The notes under the pieces are model-generated. The model saw only the letters and a program-made list of their open reading frames with translations, ran no database searches and was not told where the DNA came from. A program made the translations under genes and the position numbers. A stretch of DNA of 64,000 nt. Source: Nitrospirota bacterium (lineage in GTDB: Bacteria; Nitrospirota; Nitrospiria; SBBL01; JAADHI01). This document shows, piece by piece, positions 35,829 through 45,268 of the stretch. Position 1 is the stretch's first letter. Each line of letters opens with the position of its first letter. Location: positions 41,925 through 105,924 of the forward strand of contig JAJDBV010000066.1 of NCBI GenBank assembly GCA_029261165.1, read 5' to 3'.

Positions 35829-37016
35829 CTACGAGCTTCTCTTGTCACTGACTTCCTGCAGCTTTCGCTCCAGAATCGCCTTTCCGAAAGCAAATCCGGC
35901 GACTTTCACAAACACCTCCAGCCCGTCAGTATCTTTTATCGTAGACTGATGGGGGAGATTATCACCGTAAAGGAGCGCAATCACTCTCGACTCATTGAGC
36001 AAAGGAGATAAAAAGACCTCTTTGGGCCATCCCCCTCCGATCTGCTCAATAAAATATTCATGCCACTTGTCCTTTACAAAGCTCCCTTTATAACTATTCT
36101 TTTTTTCAGTAATTTCACTGAAGAGAGACCGTTCATTCAAGGGGATACGGACGCTTCTTATTCTGTCATCAGCCGATTCATCTTTAAAAGAAAGCCCGAA
36201 TTGCCCTAAACCAACCATATCTTCCTCCCTTACCAGGAAGACTACTGCGCGATTCATGACCTCACTTGCGTACCGTAAAACAAGTAATGTGATTTCACTG
36301 CGACTTGTCGGCCCGGAAATTTCCTCGATCATTGCAGTCAAGAGGGTCAATGCATCCCGGGAAGATGCTCTTTCATCTCCGAAAAAGGACGGGGTCAACC
36401 CGCTTGATCGACCCACGATAGACGAGATAGTATCGATTGACACGTTTTTCTTCTGAAGTCTTGGCGCCGACGGCTTGGCAGTCGCCTTCTTTTTTTTCGG
36501 CTTGTGCACTGCCTTCGGCTCCTTCTCTTCATGACCACACTCATCCTGAAGGCGGCTTGCCTCCATCAGGAGAAAATCCATACTCAGCCCCTCATCCAGA
36601 ATGGGATCATTTTCCACCATTTTTCCAATTTCAAAGTGAAAGGATCCCATTTCCCAACTAAGAAAATCGCGAAGGACTTCAGCCAAATGGCTCTTCAGCT
36701 CAGATTCCAGCACCTTCTTCGTAATCGCACCGATATCGATCAGGATCGTTCCAATCGGCTTCCTTTCACTTTCTGTCCGTTGTCTCTTCAGAGCCCTTTC
36801 CAGGTCACCGATGGTGATCACATCCTTGCGGATCAACACATAGCCAAGTTGGCTGACACTGTCCGAACTGCCATAAATGAGCATGCCCTTATTAAAGACG
36901 AGGCGGCCTGTTCCCTCTTTTCGGATAATCGTCAATACGCCGGACCGCTTACTCAGGCCGACGATCTGGATGATATCCGCTAAACCTAAATCCTCTAAAC
37001 GACCTTCAAAACTCAT
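35829..37016 (-). CDS. DUF4388 (PATAN-like) and GAF-like domain protein
   Basis: A 395-aa cytoplasmic protein. Residues 1-150 match the DUF4388 pattern (MSFEGRLEDLGLADIIQIV, SGVLTI, GTGRLVFNKGMLIYG), a domain common in gliding and response-regulator networks. A Lys/Pro-rich linker (about 165-190) follows, then a GAF-like region (about 225-380, ending FAFGKAILERKLQ). No enzymatic motif is visible. It lies between purS and the zinc-ribbon receiver gene, all on one strand. A joint signalling role with that neighbour is plausible; a link to purines is not shown. Confidence 0.75.
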   Translation of the reverse strand: MSFEGRLEDLGLADIIQIVGLSKRSGVLTIIRKEGTGRLVFNKGMLIYGSSDSVSQLGYVLIRKDVITIGDLERALKRQRTESERKPIGTILIDIGAITKKVLESELKSHLAEVLRDFLSWEMGSFHFEIGKMVENDPILDEGLSMDFLLMEASRLQDECGHEEKEPKAVHKPKKKKATAKPSAPRLQKKNVSIDTISSIVGRSSGLTPSFFGDERASSRDALTLLTAMIEEISGPTSRSEITLLVLRYASEVMNRAVVFLVREEDMVGLGQFGLSFKDESADDRIRSVRIPLNERSLFSEITEKKNSYKGSFVKDKWHEYFIEQIGGGWPKEVFLSPLLNESRVIALLYGDNLPHQSTIKDTDGLEVFVKVAGFAFGKAILERKLQEVSDKRSS

Positions 37017-37084
37017 AATTAATCACATTCATCGTATGGGATGATTCAATTGCAACCCGATGGACAGATAAAATACTTTTCGGA

Positions 37085-37333
37085 TCAATCCTCCGGATCC
37101 AATTCACACCGATAGCTTTCTATAATGGTATTTGCCAAGAGTTTCTCGCACATCTCATTAAGGGTCTTTTTAGAGGTATCACCCTTTTCAGGGTCCATAA
37201 CAACCTCCAAAATCCTCCCCACACGGACTCCCTTCACTTGCTTAAAACCGAGTACGGTCAGGGCATGTTCGACCGCCTTTCCCTGTGGATCCAGAATCCC
37301 GTCCTTCGGTGTCACATACACCCTTGCCTTCAT
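37085..37333 (-). CDS. purS: Phosphoribosylformylglycinamidine synthase, PurS subunit
   Basis: An 82-aa small subunit that bridges PurL and PurQ. It has the family start MKARVYVTPKDGILDPQG and the middle LGFKQVKGVRVGRILEV. An upstream ATG at 37366 is in frame, but ATG 37333 has GAGGGAGAGGGA directly before it. It lies 36 bp after purB in transcript order. It is separated from purQ by two regulatory genes, though normally purS and purQ adjoin. Confidence 0.94.
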   Translation of the reverse strand: MKARVYVTPKDGILDPQGKAVEHALTVLGFKQVKGVRVGRILEVVMDPEKGDTSKKTLNEMCEKLLANTIIESYRCELDPED

Positions 37334-37369
37334 TCCCTCTCCCTCGTCATAAAAACACGACCCCAAGAC

Positions 37370-38665
37370 CTATTCATGAAAAACCCGTTTATAGACCCTA
37401 TCGATATGCAGAAGATATTGTTTCGGATCAAAGCAGGCTTCCACTTCTTTCGCGCTCAGAAAAGAAGACACCTGACCGTCCTCTTTCAGGACATCTTTAA
37501 ATGATCCCCCCTTTTCATAGACTTGCATCGCGGACGCTTGGACCAAAGCATAAGCTTCCTCTCGCTCCATGCCCTTCTTAATAAGGCAGATCAGAACCTT
37601 TTGAGAGAAGAGTGTTCCACCTGTGCGTTCAAGATTTTGACGCATTCTATTTGGATAAACAACCAGGCCACGCATGATCTTGGTGAATCTGCACAGCATG
37701 TAGTCGAGCAACACCGTACTGTCTGGGAGGATGACCCGTTCAACAGAAGAATGACTGATGTCTCTCTCATGCCATAAAGGAATATCCTCAAGAGCAGCGG
37801 AGGCATAGGAGCGAATCACACGGGCCAAGCCGGAAATGTTCTCTGAACCCACCGGGTTTCGTTTATGCGGCATCGCCGACGAACCCTTTTGCCCCGCTTC
37901 AAAGGGCTCTTCCACCTCAAGAACCTCCGTTCGCTGTAGATGTCTAATCTCTACAGAAAACTTCTCAAGACTGGCTGCAATCATGGCAAGGGTCTGTAGA
38001 TACTGGGCATGCCGATCTCTTTGGACAATCTGATTTGAAACAGGTTCCGGCTTAAGTCCGAGTTTACCACACACGTAGTCTTCAACGGAGGGGGAGAGAT
38101 GTGCATAAGTTCCCATCGCGCCCGATATTTTACCAAAAGAAATGACCTCCTTCGCCTGACGGATACGAACAAGGTTGCGCTCCATCTCTGCATACCAAAG
38201 TGCGATTTTAAGGCCAAAAGTAATGGGTTCGCCATGAATACCGTGGGAGCGTCCGATCATAACGGTCTCTTTATACTGCCCGGCTTTTTCTTTCAGGAGT
38301 TCAAGGAGAGAGAGCAGATCTTCAATCAAAATATCAGCCGCCTCGCGCATCTGGAGGGCGAGGGCGGTATCGAGTACATCGGAGGAGGTCATTCCCATGT
38401 GAAGAAATCGTCCTTCTTCCCCCACTTTCTCAGTAATGGAGGAAAGAAAGGCGATCACATCATGCTTGACCTCTTTTTCCAGTTCATCAATCCGATCTGA
38501 ATCAATCCTGGCTTTTGATCGGATCGTATTGAAGGCAGATTCGGGAACCTCTCCCTCATGGACCAAGGCTTCACAAGCAAGAAGTTCAACCTTCAACCAC
38601 ATCTCATATTTATGCGCTGACGTCCAGATCGCTACCATCCGGGGTCGGCTGTATCGTTCAATCAT
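37370..38665 (-). CDS. purB: Adenylosuccinate lyase
   Basis: A 431-aa enzyme that removes fumarate in two purine steps (SAICAR to AICAR, and adenylosuccinate to AMP). Superfamily signature GSSAMPHKRNP is present, with MGMTSSDVLDT and GRSHGIHGEPITFG. GTG 38674 is in frame, but ATG 38665 gives the standard MIERYSRPRM. It is the first gene of the pur group in transcript order, so the palindromic element at 38682-38848 occupies its promoter region. Confidence 0.96.
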   Translation of the reverse strand: MIERYSRPRMVAIWTSAHKYEMWLKVELLACEALVHEGEVPESAFNTIRSKARIDSDRIDELEKEVKHDVIAFLSSITEKVGEEGRFLHMGMTSSDVLDTALALQMREAADILIEDLLSLLELLKEKAGQYKETVMIGRSHGIHGEPITFGLKIALWYAEMERNLVRIRQAKEVISFGKISGAMGTYAHLSPSVEDYVCGKLGLKPEPVSNQIVQRDRHAQYLQTLAMIAASLEKFSVEIRHLQRTEVLEVEEPFEAGQKGSSAMPHKRNPVGSENISGLARVIRSYASAALEDIPLWHERDISHSSVERVILPDSTVLLDYMLCRFTKIMRGLVVYPNRMRQNLERTGGTLFSQKVLICLIKKGMEREEAYALVQASAMQVYEKGGSFKDVLKEDGQVSSFLSAKEVEACFDPKQYLLHIDRVYKRVFHE

Positions 38666-38681
38666 ATCCACCACCCCATCT

Positions 38682-38848
38682 TAGGAGACTGTCGGAGAAA
38701 TAAAGAATCTACTGCGGTGATGGTAAATAGGCCCATTTTCCAAGTTATTTTCGTTAAATAGCGGTGCTATCCGCCTCAAATCACCTAAAAACTGGTCTCT
38801 ATTTTCCATGCACCTCGTTACGATTCTATTTCTCCGACAGGCTCCTGA
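38682..38848. mobile_element. 167-bp MITE-like element with about 25-bp inverted ends
   Basis: The left end TTAGGAGACTGTCGGAGAAA and the reverse complement of the right end TCAGGAGCCTGTCGGAGAAA match closely, and the pairing continues for a few bases into ATAxAAT. There is no coding capacity inside. It fills the gap between purB and the M17-N gene almost exactly and ends next to the latter's stop codon. A non-autonomous transposon remnant is the best guess; the family is unknown. Confidence 0.6.
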
Positions 38849-39439
38849 TTAAGAAAAAGATAAAGACGTAGAAGCGGTGCCATCCTTCGATCCGGAAGAA
38901 TGTGCACCTTTCAAAAGATAACCGCCATTGAGAATCTTCTGCTGAAGGCGTTTGGCTCCTTCTCCCTCCCTGATGACGAAGGTAAGGTCGAAGGGCATCT
39001 TTTCCTTCTTCTTTCCCCCCGATTGTCCCCCGGCTTGCCATCCGGATACAAAAGATTCCATCAGAAGGGTCAGGTCGAGTTCCGGTCTGGCCGGGACAAA
39101 GAGCTCAACTGCCCGCTCACGCACATTCAAACCATCCATCACGTCATACAATTGTTTGGCAACGGAATGTATTTGTTCATAACCGTATGTCGCACACGCT
39201 CCCAATCCAACCAGGACGATCTTGGACACCTGAAGTTTGCCTTGTGGTGCCATGAGCAGCACCTCACCTAACTTCCCCGTCATCTTATCCTGCATCATCA
39301 AGGTCGAAATGATTCCGCCGTAGAGCCAATCAACTTCACCTGCCAATCCCCTCAAGGGCCGGACGTCCTCAAAACAGGAGACAACAAGGGCCTCAGAACG
39401 TAATTTAGATAATTTCCCGGAGAACAGGTTAATCTGCAT
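38849..39439 (-). CDS. Stand-alone leucyl-aminopeptidase N-terminal-like (M17-N) protein
   Basis: A 196-aa protein resembling only the macro-like N-terminal domain of M17 aminopeptidases (LRSEALVVSCFEDVRPLRG, GEVLLMAPQGKLQVSKIVLVGLG). The metallopeptidase domain is absent. Residues after about 170 are low in complexity (Ser/Gly/Lys), and the stop codon abuts a MITE-like element, so the end may have been altered. ATG 39439 lies within the end of nusB (11-bp overlap); longer in-frame starts run deeper into nusB and are rejected. Such orphan domains occur elsewhere and may bind nucleotides or partners. The function is unknown. Confidence 0.7.
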   Translation of the reverse strand: MQINLFSGKLSKLRSEALVVSCFEDVRPLRGLAGEVDWLYGGIISTLMMQDKMTGKLGEVLLMAPQGKLQVSKIVLVGLGACATYGYEQIHSVAKQLYDVMDGLNVRERAVELFVPARPELDLTLLMESFVSGWQAGGQSGGKKKEKMPFDLTFVIREGEGAKRLQQKILNGGYLLKGAHSSGSKDGTASTSLSFS

Positions 39440-39878
39440 CGCCTGGAATCTCAATCTTTCGGTGCACAGGCCCCAAGGAAAACAAATCTTGATGGATATG
39501 ATCAAGGATTCCGTTCACAAACGCACCGGAATCTTCATTTCCATATTTTTTTGCAATCTCGATCGCTTCATTAATCGTCACCTTCGGGGGAATCTCATCG
39601 AGATAGAGAAGTTCAAAGGTTGAAAATTGAAGGACGCACCGATCGATCAAAGCCATTCTTTCAGGAGACCAATGTTCCGTATACCGCCCTATAATCCGAT
39701 CGATTTCGTCCCGGTGCCGAGAAACCCCCTCCACCAGAAGTTCCGCGAAGGACCGAACCTTAGAAATCGACTTGTCCAGGATCGGGAACAGTACCGCCTG
39801 TCCGTCTTGACTTCGACAAAAATCCGCCTGGAAAAGAACCTGAAGTGCCAATTCTCTTGATTTACGCCTGAATCCCAT
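39429..39878 (-). CDS. nusB: Transcription antitermination factor NusB
   Basis: A 149-aa all-helical RNA-binding protein that joins NusE on boxA RNA in rRNA antitermination. It has the family start RRKSRELALQVLFQ, a central DEIPPKVTINEAIEIAKKYG and the terminal SGAFVNGILDHI. It follows ribH by 51 bp, the widespread rib-nusB arrangement. Its stop overlaps the next gene by 11 bp. Confidence 0.95.
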   Translation of the reverse strand: MGFRRKSRELALQVLFQADFCRSQDGQAVLFPILDKSISKVRSFAELLVEGVSRHRDEIDRIIGRYTEHWSPERMALIDRCVLQFSTFELLYLDEIPPKVTINEAIEIAKKYGNEDSGAFVNGILDHIHQDLFSLGPVHRKIEIPGDAD

Positions 39879-39929
39879 TTTAATGATATCAGTTGATACC
39901 TCCCCTCATGACAAAAAGGGAGGACATAT

Positions 39930-40397
39930 TTATTTAAAGTTTTTGTACAAATGAGCCATCTCAATCGCGGCCAATGCGGCCTCAGAACCGCGGTTCACAC
40001 GACGACCCGATCGGGCAGTGGCTTGTTCCATCGTTGTTGTCGTTAAAATACCGAAAATAACAGGTAAACCGAGCTCAAGAGAAAGTTGGCCAAGGCCTCG
40101 ACTGACCTCGGCGCATATATAGTGGAAATGAGGGGTCTCACCTTCAATGACCGCCCCCAGACAAACCAGGGAATGAAACCGCCCCAGAAGTCCGATGCGT
40201 TTTGCCGCACCGGGAACCTCGAAAGCGCCGGGAACAGAGGCAACCTCAATGTCCTCTGGTCTCGTCCCTCGCTCCTCAAAAGCCTTTAGTGCCCCCGTCA
40301 AAAGGGCATCGGTAACCGGTCGGTTGAACCGGCTCACAATAAGCCCAAACCGTAAGCCAGCCCCACTCTTCCCCGCTTTCCACTTCCGCACTTTCAT
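39930..40397 (-). CDS. ribH: 6,7-dimethyl-8-ribityllumazine synthase
   Basis: A 155-aa enzyme for the penultimate step of riboflavin synthesis, usually a 60-subunit shell or a pentamer. Motifs are GLIVSRFN, VPGAFEVP (substrate loop), LGAVIEGETPHFHYI with the catalytic His, and FGILTTTTMEQA. It follows ribBA by 35 bp and precedes nusB. ribD and ribE are not in the window. Confidence 0.96.
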   Translation of the reverse strand: MKVRKWKAGKSGAGLRFGLIVSRFNRPVTDALLTGALKAFEERGTRPEDIEVASVPGAFEVPGAAKRIGLLGRFHSLVCLGAVIEGETPHFHYICAEVSRGLGQLSLELGLPVIFGILTTTTMEQATARSGRRVNRGSEAALAAIEMAHLYKNFK

Positions 40398-40432
40398 CTG
40401 GGGTCACCCACGACAGGTCTTCCGGTCCTCAT

Positions 40433-41635
40433 TTAGACCTGGCTTAAAATGTGTCCCAGCTTATTCTTCTTCGTTCGAAGGTAATGGACATTTTCTTCGT
40501 GAGGGGCTATTTCAATTGGCACGCGCTCGCTGACTTTCAGGCCATAACCATCTATGCCAACAATCTTTCTTGGATTATTGGTCATCAGCCGTATCGTCTG
40601 GAGTCCAAGGTCAACCAATATTTGTGCACCGATCCCATAATCCCTTAAATCATCCTTGAAACCCAACTCAATATTTGCTTGCACCGTATCGCGTCCGCTG
40701 TCCTGAAGACCATAAGCTTTTAGCTTGTTGACCAGACCAATGCCCCGCCCCTCCTGGTTCAGGTAAAGCAAGACACCTGCCTTTTCCTTTTCAATTTGTC
40801 TCATTGCAGCATGTAGCTGCTCGCCACAATCGCAGCGTTTCGAAACGAAGATGTCCCCCGTAACACAACCTGAATGGACACGAACCAAGATAGGCCGTTT
40901 CCCCTTGATCTTCCCTTTCACAAGAGCAATATGACACTCATGATCAATTTCATTTTGGTAGGCGATCGCCTTGAAGTCTCCATATTCCGTCGGCAGATTC
41001 GCCTCGGCAACACGCTTGACAAGAGATTCCCGCGCCATCCGATATTCAATCAGGTCCTTGATCGTCACCAGCCTCAGGCCATGCCGACGACCAAATTCAA
41101 GAAGCTCAGGCATACGTGCCATCGACCCATCGTCATTCATGATCTCGCAGATGACGCCCGTCGGGGCGAGGCCCGCCAAACGGGCCAGATCGACTGATCC
41201 CTCTGTTTGGCCTGCCCGTTTTAAAACGCCCCCATTTTGGGCCTGAATCGGAAAAATATGTCCAGGACGCACCAGATCATTCGGCTGTGCCAATGGATCA
41301 ATCGCTGCTTGAATGGTCATCGCACGATCCCTGGCGGAAATTCCGGTGGTCACACCTTCACGGGCATCGATTGAAATCGTAAAATTCGTTCCGAAAGAAG
41401 AGGTATTTTCACGGGTCATCGGACCCAGTTGCAAGCGTGCTGCATGGTCTTCCGTGAGGGTCAGACAAATCAGTCCCCGGCCATGTTTCGCCATGAAGTT
41501 GATCCCCTCATGGGTAACCTTCTCCGCCGCGATGACCAGGTCCCCCTCATTTTCACGGTCCTCATCATCACTCAGAACGACCATCTTCCCTTTTCGAAGG
41601 TCTGAGAGCGCCCCTTCAATCGCCTTAAATCTCAC
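40433..41635 (-). CDS. ribBA: Bifunctional DHBP synthase / GTP cyclohydrolase II
   Basis: A 400-aa enzyme that makes both precursors of lumazine. The RibB part (about residues 1-200) has [10 protein letters not shown], the metal/substrate loop, and [14 protein letters not shown]. The RibA part (about 205-400) has the zinc site [19 protein letters not shown] and [14 protein letters not shown] 41674 is in frame but without a ribosome binding site. GTG 41635 has TGGAG about 9 nt upstream and aligns with known family starts ([15 protein letters not shown]), so it is chosen. No FMN riboswitch was recognised upstream. Confidence 0.94.
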   Translation of the reverse strand: MRFKAIEGALSDLRKGKMVVLSDDEDRENEGDLVIAAEKVTHEGINFMAKHGRGLICLTLTEDHAARLQLGPMTRENTSSFGTNFTISIDAREGVTTGISARDRAMTIQAAIDPLAQPNDLVRPGHIFPIQAQNGGVLKRAGQTEGSVDLARLAGLAPTGVICEIMNDDGSMARMPELLEFGRRHGLRLVTIKDLIEYRMARESLVKRVAEANLPTEYGDFKAIAYQNEIDHECHIALVKGKIKGKRPILVRVHSGCVTGDIFVSKRCDCGEQLHAAMRQIEKEKAGVLLYLNQEGRGIGLVNKLKAYGLQDSGRDTVQANIELGFKDDLRDYGIGAQILVDLGLQTIRLMTNNPRKIVGIDGYGLKVSERVPIEIAPHEENVHYLRTKKNKLGHILSQV

Positions 41636-41756
41636 TAAAATTTCTCCATTCTGCGCAAAAAAAGACAGACGCATTCGATGTAACTATATAAGAGCTAGCA
41701 GTTTTTGTCAAACAACGCATAACCGAAAAACCAATCGTATTGTGTCATTCCCCCAA

Positions 41757-41797
41757 ACGAAAAGAGGGGTCTGCCTCAAGTGGCAAAACCCCTCTTC
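41757..41797 (-). terminator. Rho-independent terminator after glnA
   Basis: Perfect 9-bp arms AAGAGGGGT (41763-41771) and ACCCCTCTT (41789-41797), extended by an inner GCC/GGC pairing. On the minus strand the stem is followed by a short T-run (TTTTCG). It lies 23 bp past the glnA stop. Confidence 0.75.
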
Positions 41798-41819
41798 CTT
41801 CTTTGATTCAATCGACCTT

Positions 41820-43229
41820 TTAAATGTCGTAATAGAGAGAAAACTCGTAAGGATGAGGCCGGACGCGAATAGCATCGACCTCATTTTCTCTCTTATAACC
41901 GATCCAGGTCTGGATGATATCCTCCGTAAAGACATCCCCCTTCAAAAGAAAAGCATGATCGGCTTCGAGGGCGTCCAATGCCTCTTCCAGACTTGAAGGC
42001 ATCGTCTTGAGTGCCGCCGCCTCCGTTGCACCCAACTCGTAAAGGTTCTTATCGACGGCTTCTCCCGGATCAATCTTGTTCTCGATGCCGTCCAATCCCG
42101 CCATGAGCATGGCACTAAAGGCAAGGTAGGGATTACAGGTCGGATCCGGGAATCGCACTTCAATCCGCTTTGCCTTCGGATTGTTCGAATACATCGGAAT
42201 ACGGATAGAAGCACTCCGATTCCGGCTCGAATAGGCCAGATTGACCGGGGCCTCAAAGCCGGGTGTGAGACGTTTATACGAATTGGTTGTCGGATTCGTC
42301 AAAGCGGCCAGGGCCGTGGCATGTTTTAAAATACCGCCGATGTAGTAAAGGCACATCTTGCTGACACCTGCATACTCGTCTCCCGCGAAGAGCGGTTCCC
42401 CCTTTTTCCAGATACTTTGATGGGTGTGCATTCCCGAACCGTTGTCTCCAAAAATCGGCTTCGGCATGAAGGTCACCGTTTTGTTGTGTCGTTTTGCAAC
42501 ATTTTTGGCGATATACTTATACAGCATAAGCTTATCTGCCATTTTCACCAGGGAATCAAAGCGCATGTCTATTTCGGCCTGACCTGCTGTCGCCACTTCA
42601 TGGTGTTCTTTTTCGATCCGGATGCCTGCTTTCTCCATTTCGAGAACCATCTCACCCCGGATATCTTCCTGACTATCGACTGGCGGCACGGGAAAATACC
42701 CTTGCTTGTGACGGGGCTTGTGACCAAGATTCACGCCCTCTTTTCCACTGTTCCAGGCCCCCTCTTCCGATTCGATAAAATAATATCCCGATTCGGGCCC
42801 CTGATCAAAACGGACGCCGTCAAAGATAAAAAATTCGGCCTCCGGACCGATATAGGACGTATCCCCAATGCCTGTTGACTTCAGGTAGGCCTCCGCCTTT
42901 TTCGCGACAGAACGGGGATCTTTCTCGTAAGGCGCATTCAGGATCGGATCCTTAATGCTGCAAACAACTGAAAGCGTCGGTATTTTCGCAAAGGGATCCA
43001 TGATTGCTGTCGTGGGGTCTGGGACCGCCAGCATATCACTGTTGTTGATCGCAGCCCAGCCACGGATACTTGAACCGTCAAAACCGGACCCTTCTTCAAA
43101 GATTTCCTCTGAGAACTCACTGATCGGCGTCACAAAGTGCTGCCAACTTCCTGGAAAATCAACAAACTTAAAATCGACCAGTTTGACTTTATTTTTTCGG
43201 GCAAACTCCATTACCTCTTTTGGTGTCAT
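41820..43229 (-). CDS. glnA: Glutamine synthetase, type I
   Basis: A 469-aa dodecameric ammonia-assimilating enzyme. Signatures are [28 protein letters not shown], the ATP-binding [16 protein letters not shown] and [16 protein letters not shown], the usual adenylylation-site context, is present, so control by GlnE is expected; glnE and glnB are not in the window. Its ATG overlaps the nadE stop by 4 bp (ATGA), so translation of the two is coupled. A terminator follows. Confidence 0.97.
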   Translation of the reverse strand: MTPKEVMEFARKNKVKLVDFKFVDFPGSWQHFVTPISEFSEEIFEEGSGFDGSSIRGWAAINNSDMLAVPDPTTAIMDPFAKIPTLSVVCSIKDPILNAPYEKDPRSVAKKAEAYLKSTGIGDTSYIGPEAEFFIFDGVRFDQGPESGYYFIESEEGAWNSGKEGVNLGHKPRHKQGYFPVPPVDSQEDIRGEMVLEMEKAGIRIEKEHHEVATAGQAEIDMRFDSLVKMADKLMLYKYIAKNVAKRHNKTVTFMPKPIFGDNGSGMHTHQSIWKKGEPLFAGDEYAGVSKMCLYYIGGILKHATALAALTNPTTNSYKRLTPGFEAPVNLAYSSRNRSASIRIPMYSNNPKAKRIEVRFPDPTCNPYLAFSAMLMAGLDGIENKIDPGEAVDKNLYELGATEAAALKTMPSSLEEALDALEADHAFLLKGDVFTEDIIQTWIGYKRENEVDAIRVRPHPYEFSLYYDI

Positions 43230-45046
43230 GCGATCTTTTTCCTCCTTTTTTCTGAGATTTTTCTCTTTTTCTTCGGGTTTATTTCATCGTTTACATCCAT
43301 TTCTTCTTCCGCCCCATAAAAACTGTGGTACCGGTTGGTGATGGGCATTCGGCGATCTTTCCCCAGAGCCCGCGGGGTAATCTTGATCCCGACCGGGGCC
43401 TGCCTTCGTTTAAACTCCGATGAATCCACCAGAGCAATTACCTTCGAAACCGTCCTCTGCTCAAAACCCATTGCCACGATTTCATCCTTACGCTTGTCTT
43501 CCTCTACATAGGCCTGCAATATCGGGTCAAGGACCTCATATGGAGGAAGGCTGTCTTGATCGGTCTGGTTCAGGCGCAATTCTGCAGTGGGAAGCCGGTT
43601 CAGGATACGCGATGGGATCACCCGCTTTCCCCACCGGTTCCGCGCCCTCGCCAGTTTGTAAACAGAGAGCTTCCAGATATCTTTGATGACGGCAAAGCCA
43701 CCGGCCATATCTCCATAGAGCGTCGTGTATCCGACACTGAGTTCGCTCTTATTCCCTGTCGTCAAAACAATCCACCCAAACTTATTCGAAAGGGCCATCA
43801 AAATATTTCCCCGGATACGGGACTGGAGGTTTTCTTCGGCAATATTCTCACTCCATCCTTCAAATGACTTGGAGAGGAGAGAGAGCGTGGCTTGGAAGGG
43901 GGATTCAATGGAATGGGTTATCAAGCGAATCCCCAGATTCTCAGCAAGGGATCGGACATCTTCAACACTCTCTGGCGATGTATAACGAGAGGGCATAAAC
44001 ACCCCGACCACATTTTCCCTACCCAATGCGTCAACGGCAATCGCAGCAGTCAGGGCAGAATCGATTCCTCCAGAAAGACCGATCACACCACATTTGAAAC
44101 CGTTCTTCCTGACATAATCATGCAAACCTAACTTTAATGCGTGGTAAATCTCACGTAGCCGGGAATGCCGTTTTACAACAACAGGGACACACTTCTTTCG
44201 CTTGCCCTTCTCTTTCTTTCCACTGAAGACCCATTTTTTAACTTCCGGACAGTCGGTCGTCAATCCTTCTTTTCTCCGCCGTGCATCCCGGCGTCTTGCC
44301 TTTGAAATACCATCAATCGGGAGATCCATGATCATCAATGACTCCTGGAACTGCACCCCTCGCGCCAGGAGGACACCCCGTTCATTAAATACAAGGCTCG
44401 CACCGTCAAATACCAGTTCATCCTGTCCACCCACCATGTTGACGTAAGCGACCAGTGCGGCATTGTCCCTGGCACGCGCCGCCAGCATCTCTTCCCGCAA
44501 CTTGCCTTTCTCGGTATGGTAGGGAGAGGCATTGATATTCACAATCAGCTCAGCCCCGCCCCCCAGAGATTGGGCACGAACAGGACCTTCCGAATACCAG
44601 ATATCTTCACAAATATTCACACCCACAGAGATGCCTTCGATGGTAAAAACGGGTGCCGTCCTCCCGACCTGAAAATAACGGTTTTCATCAAAAACACCGT
44701 AATTCGGAAGATACCATTTCCGATAGATCAGGCCGACGCGTCCATGATGTATGACGGCCGCCGCATTATAAAGCGCCACATCACGGTGAATGAACCCGAC
44801 CACAACCGTAATCCCGTCACTCTTCTGAACCACCTCATCAAGCGCATTCAAATTGTCATCAATAAACTGCGGTTTATGGAGGAGGTCTTCAGGGGGATAA
44901 CCCGATATTGCCAGTTCGGGAAAAGCGATCAGATCGACCTTGCTCTTCTTCGCCTCGTCGATCGCGTCACCAATTTTTTGGACATTCCCGGACAGGTCCC
45001 CGACGGTACAGTTTATCTGAGCTAATGCAAGGCGGAGGATTCGCAT
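43226..45046 (-). CDS. nadE: Glutamine-dependent NAD+ synthetase
   Basis: A 606-aa two-domain enzyme for the last step of NAD synthesis. The N-terminal nitrilase-like glutaminase (about residues 1-270) has Glu in [10 protein letters not shown], Lys in [10 protein letters not shown] and Cys in NICEDIW. The C-terminal synthetase has the P-loop [15 protein letters not shown] and [13 protein letters not shown] Lys/Arg-rich tail ([13 protein letters not shown]) extends past the usual end. It overlaps glnA by 4 bp, so the maker and a user of glutamine are translated together. Confidence 0.95.
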   Translation of the reverse strand: MRILRLALAQINCTVGDLSGNVQKIGDAIDEAKKSKVDLIAFPELAISGYPPEDLLHKPQFIDDNLNALDEVVQKSDGITVVVGFIHRDVALYNAAAVIHHGRVGLIYRKWYLPNYGVFDENRYFQVGRTAPVFTIEGISVGVNICEDIWYSEGPVRAQSLGGGAELIVNINASPYHTEKGKLREEMLAARARDNAALVAYVNMVGGQDELVFDGASLVFNERGVLLARGVQFQESLMIMDLPIDGISKARRRDARRRKEGLTTDCPEVKKWVFSGKKEKGKRKKCVPVVVKRHSRLREIYHALKLGLHDYVRKNGFKCGVIGLSGGIDSALTAAIAVDALGRENVVGVFMPSRYTSPESVEDVRSLAENLGIRLITHSIESPFQATLSLLSKSFEGWSENIAEENLQSRIRGNILMALSNKFGWIVLTTGNKSELSVGYTTLYGDMAGGFAVIKDIWKLSVYKLARARNRWGKRVIPSRILNRLPTAELRLNQTDQDSLPPYEVLDPILQAYVEEDKRKDEIVAMGFEQRTVSKVIALVDSSEFKRRQAPVGIKITPRALGKDRRMPITNRYHSFYGAEEEMDVNDEINPKKKRKISEKRRKKIA

Positions 45047-45101
45047 TTTTCTCTATTAAATGATTCCAGTGTCATATTGATAAGATAAAAGGAGGGAATA
45101 C

Positions 45102-45138
45102 AAAAAAAGGCGCCCCCATTGCTGGAGAAGACGCCCTT
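45102..45138 (-). terminator. Rho-independent terminator after rel/spoT
   Basis: On the minus strand a 7-bp stem (AAGGGCG with CGCCTTT, one G-T pair) is followed directly by a run of seven T. It lies about 117 bp beyond the stop of the rel gene and upstream of nadE. Confidence 0.65.
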
Positions 45139-45212
45139 GTCCCCCTACAAAACTTAAACCCGACCCTCCGGGAATGTTTACATATCGATCAATTTTTGTC
45201 AAGAAAATTTAG

Positions 45213-45268
45213 ATTTTGAAGAACCCCGCCCCAGAAGAGCGAGTATTGCGCTTGCTATGCAGGTTCAG
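45213..45268. repeat. GC-rich intergenic repeat, overlapping the 3' end of rel/spoT
   Basis: This copy starts TTTTGAAGAACCCCGCCCCA and ends ATTGCGCTTGCTATGCAGG followed by TTCAG. It corresponds to a fused form of the two half-units at 52331-52450. Its last 14 bases lie inside the rel gene and include its stop codon. Confidence 0.6.

Noticed and set aside
41636..41762. Possible FMN riboswitch before ribBA.
   Set aside because: The gap between glnA and ribBA is short and none of the conserved RFN-element blocks is visible.
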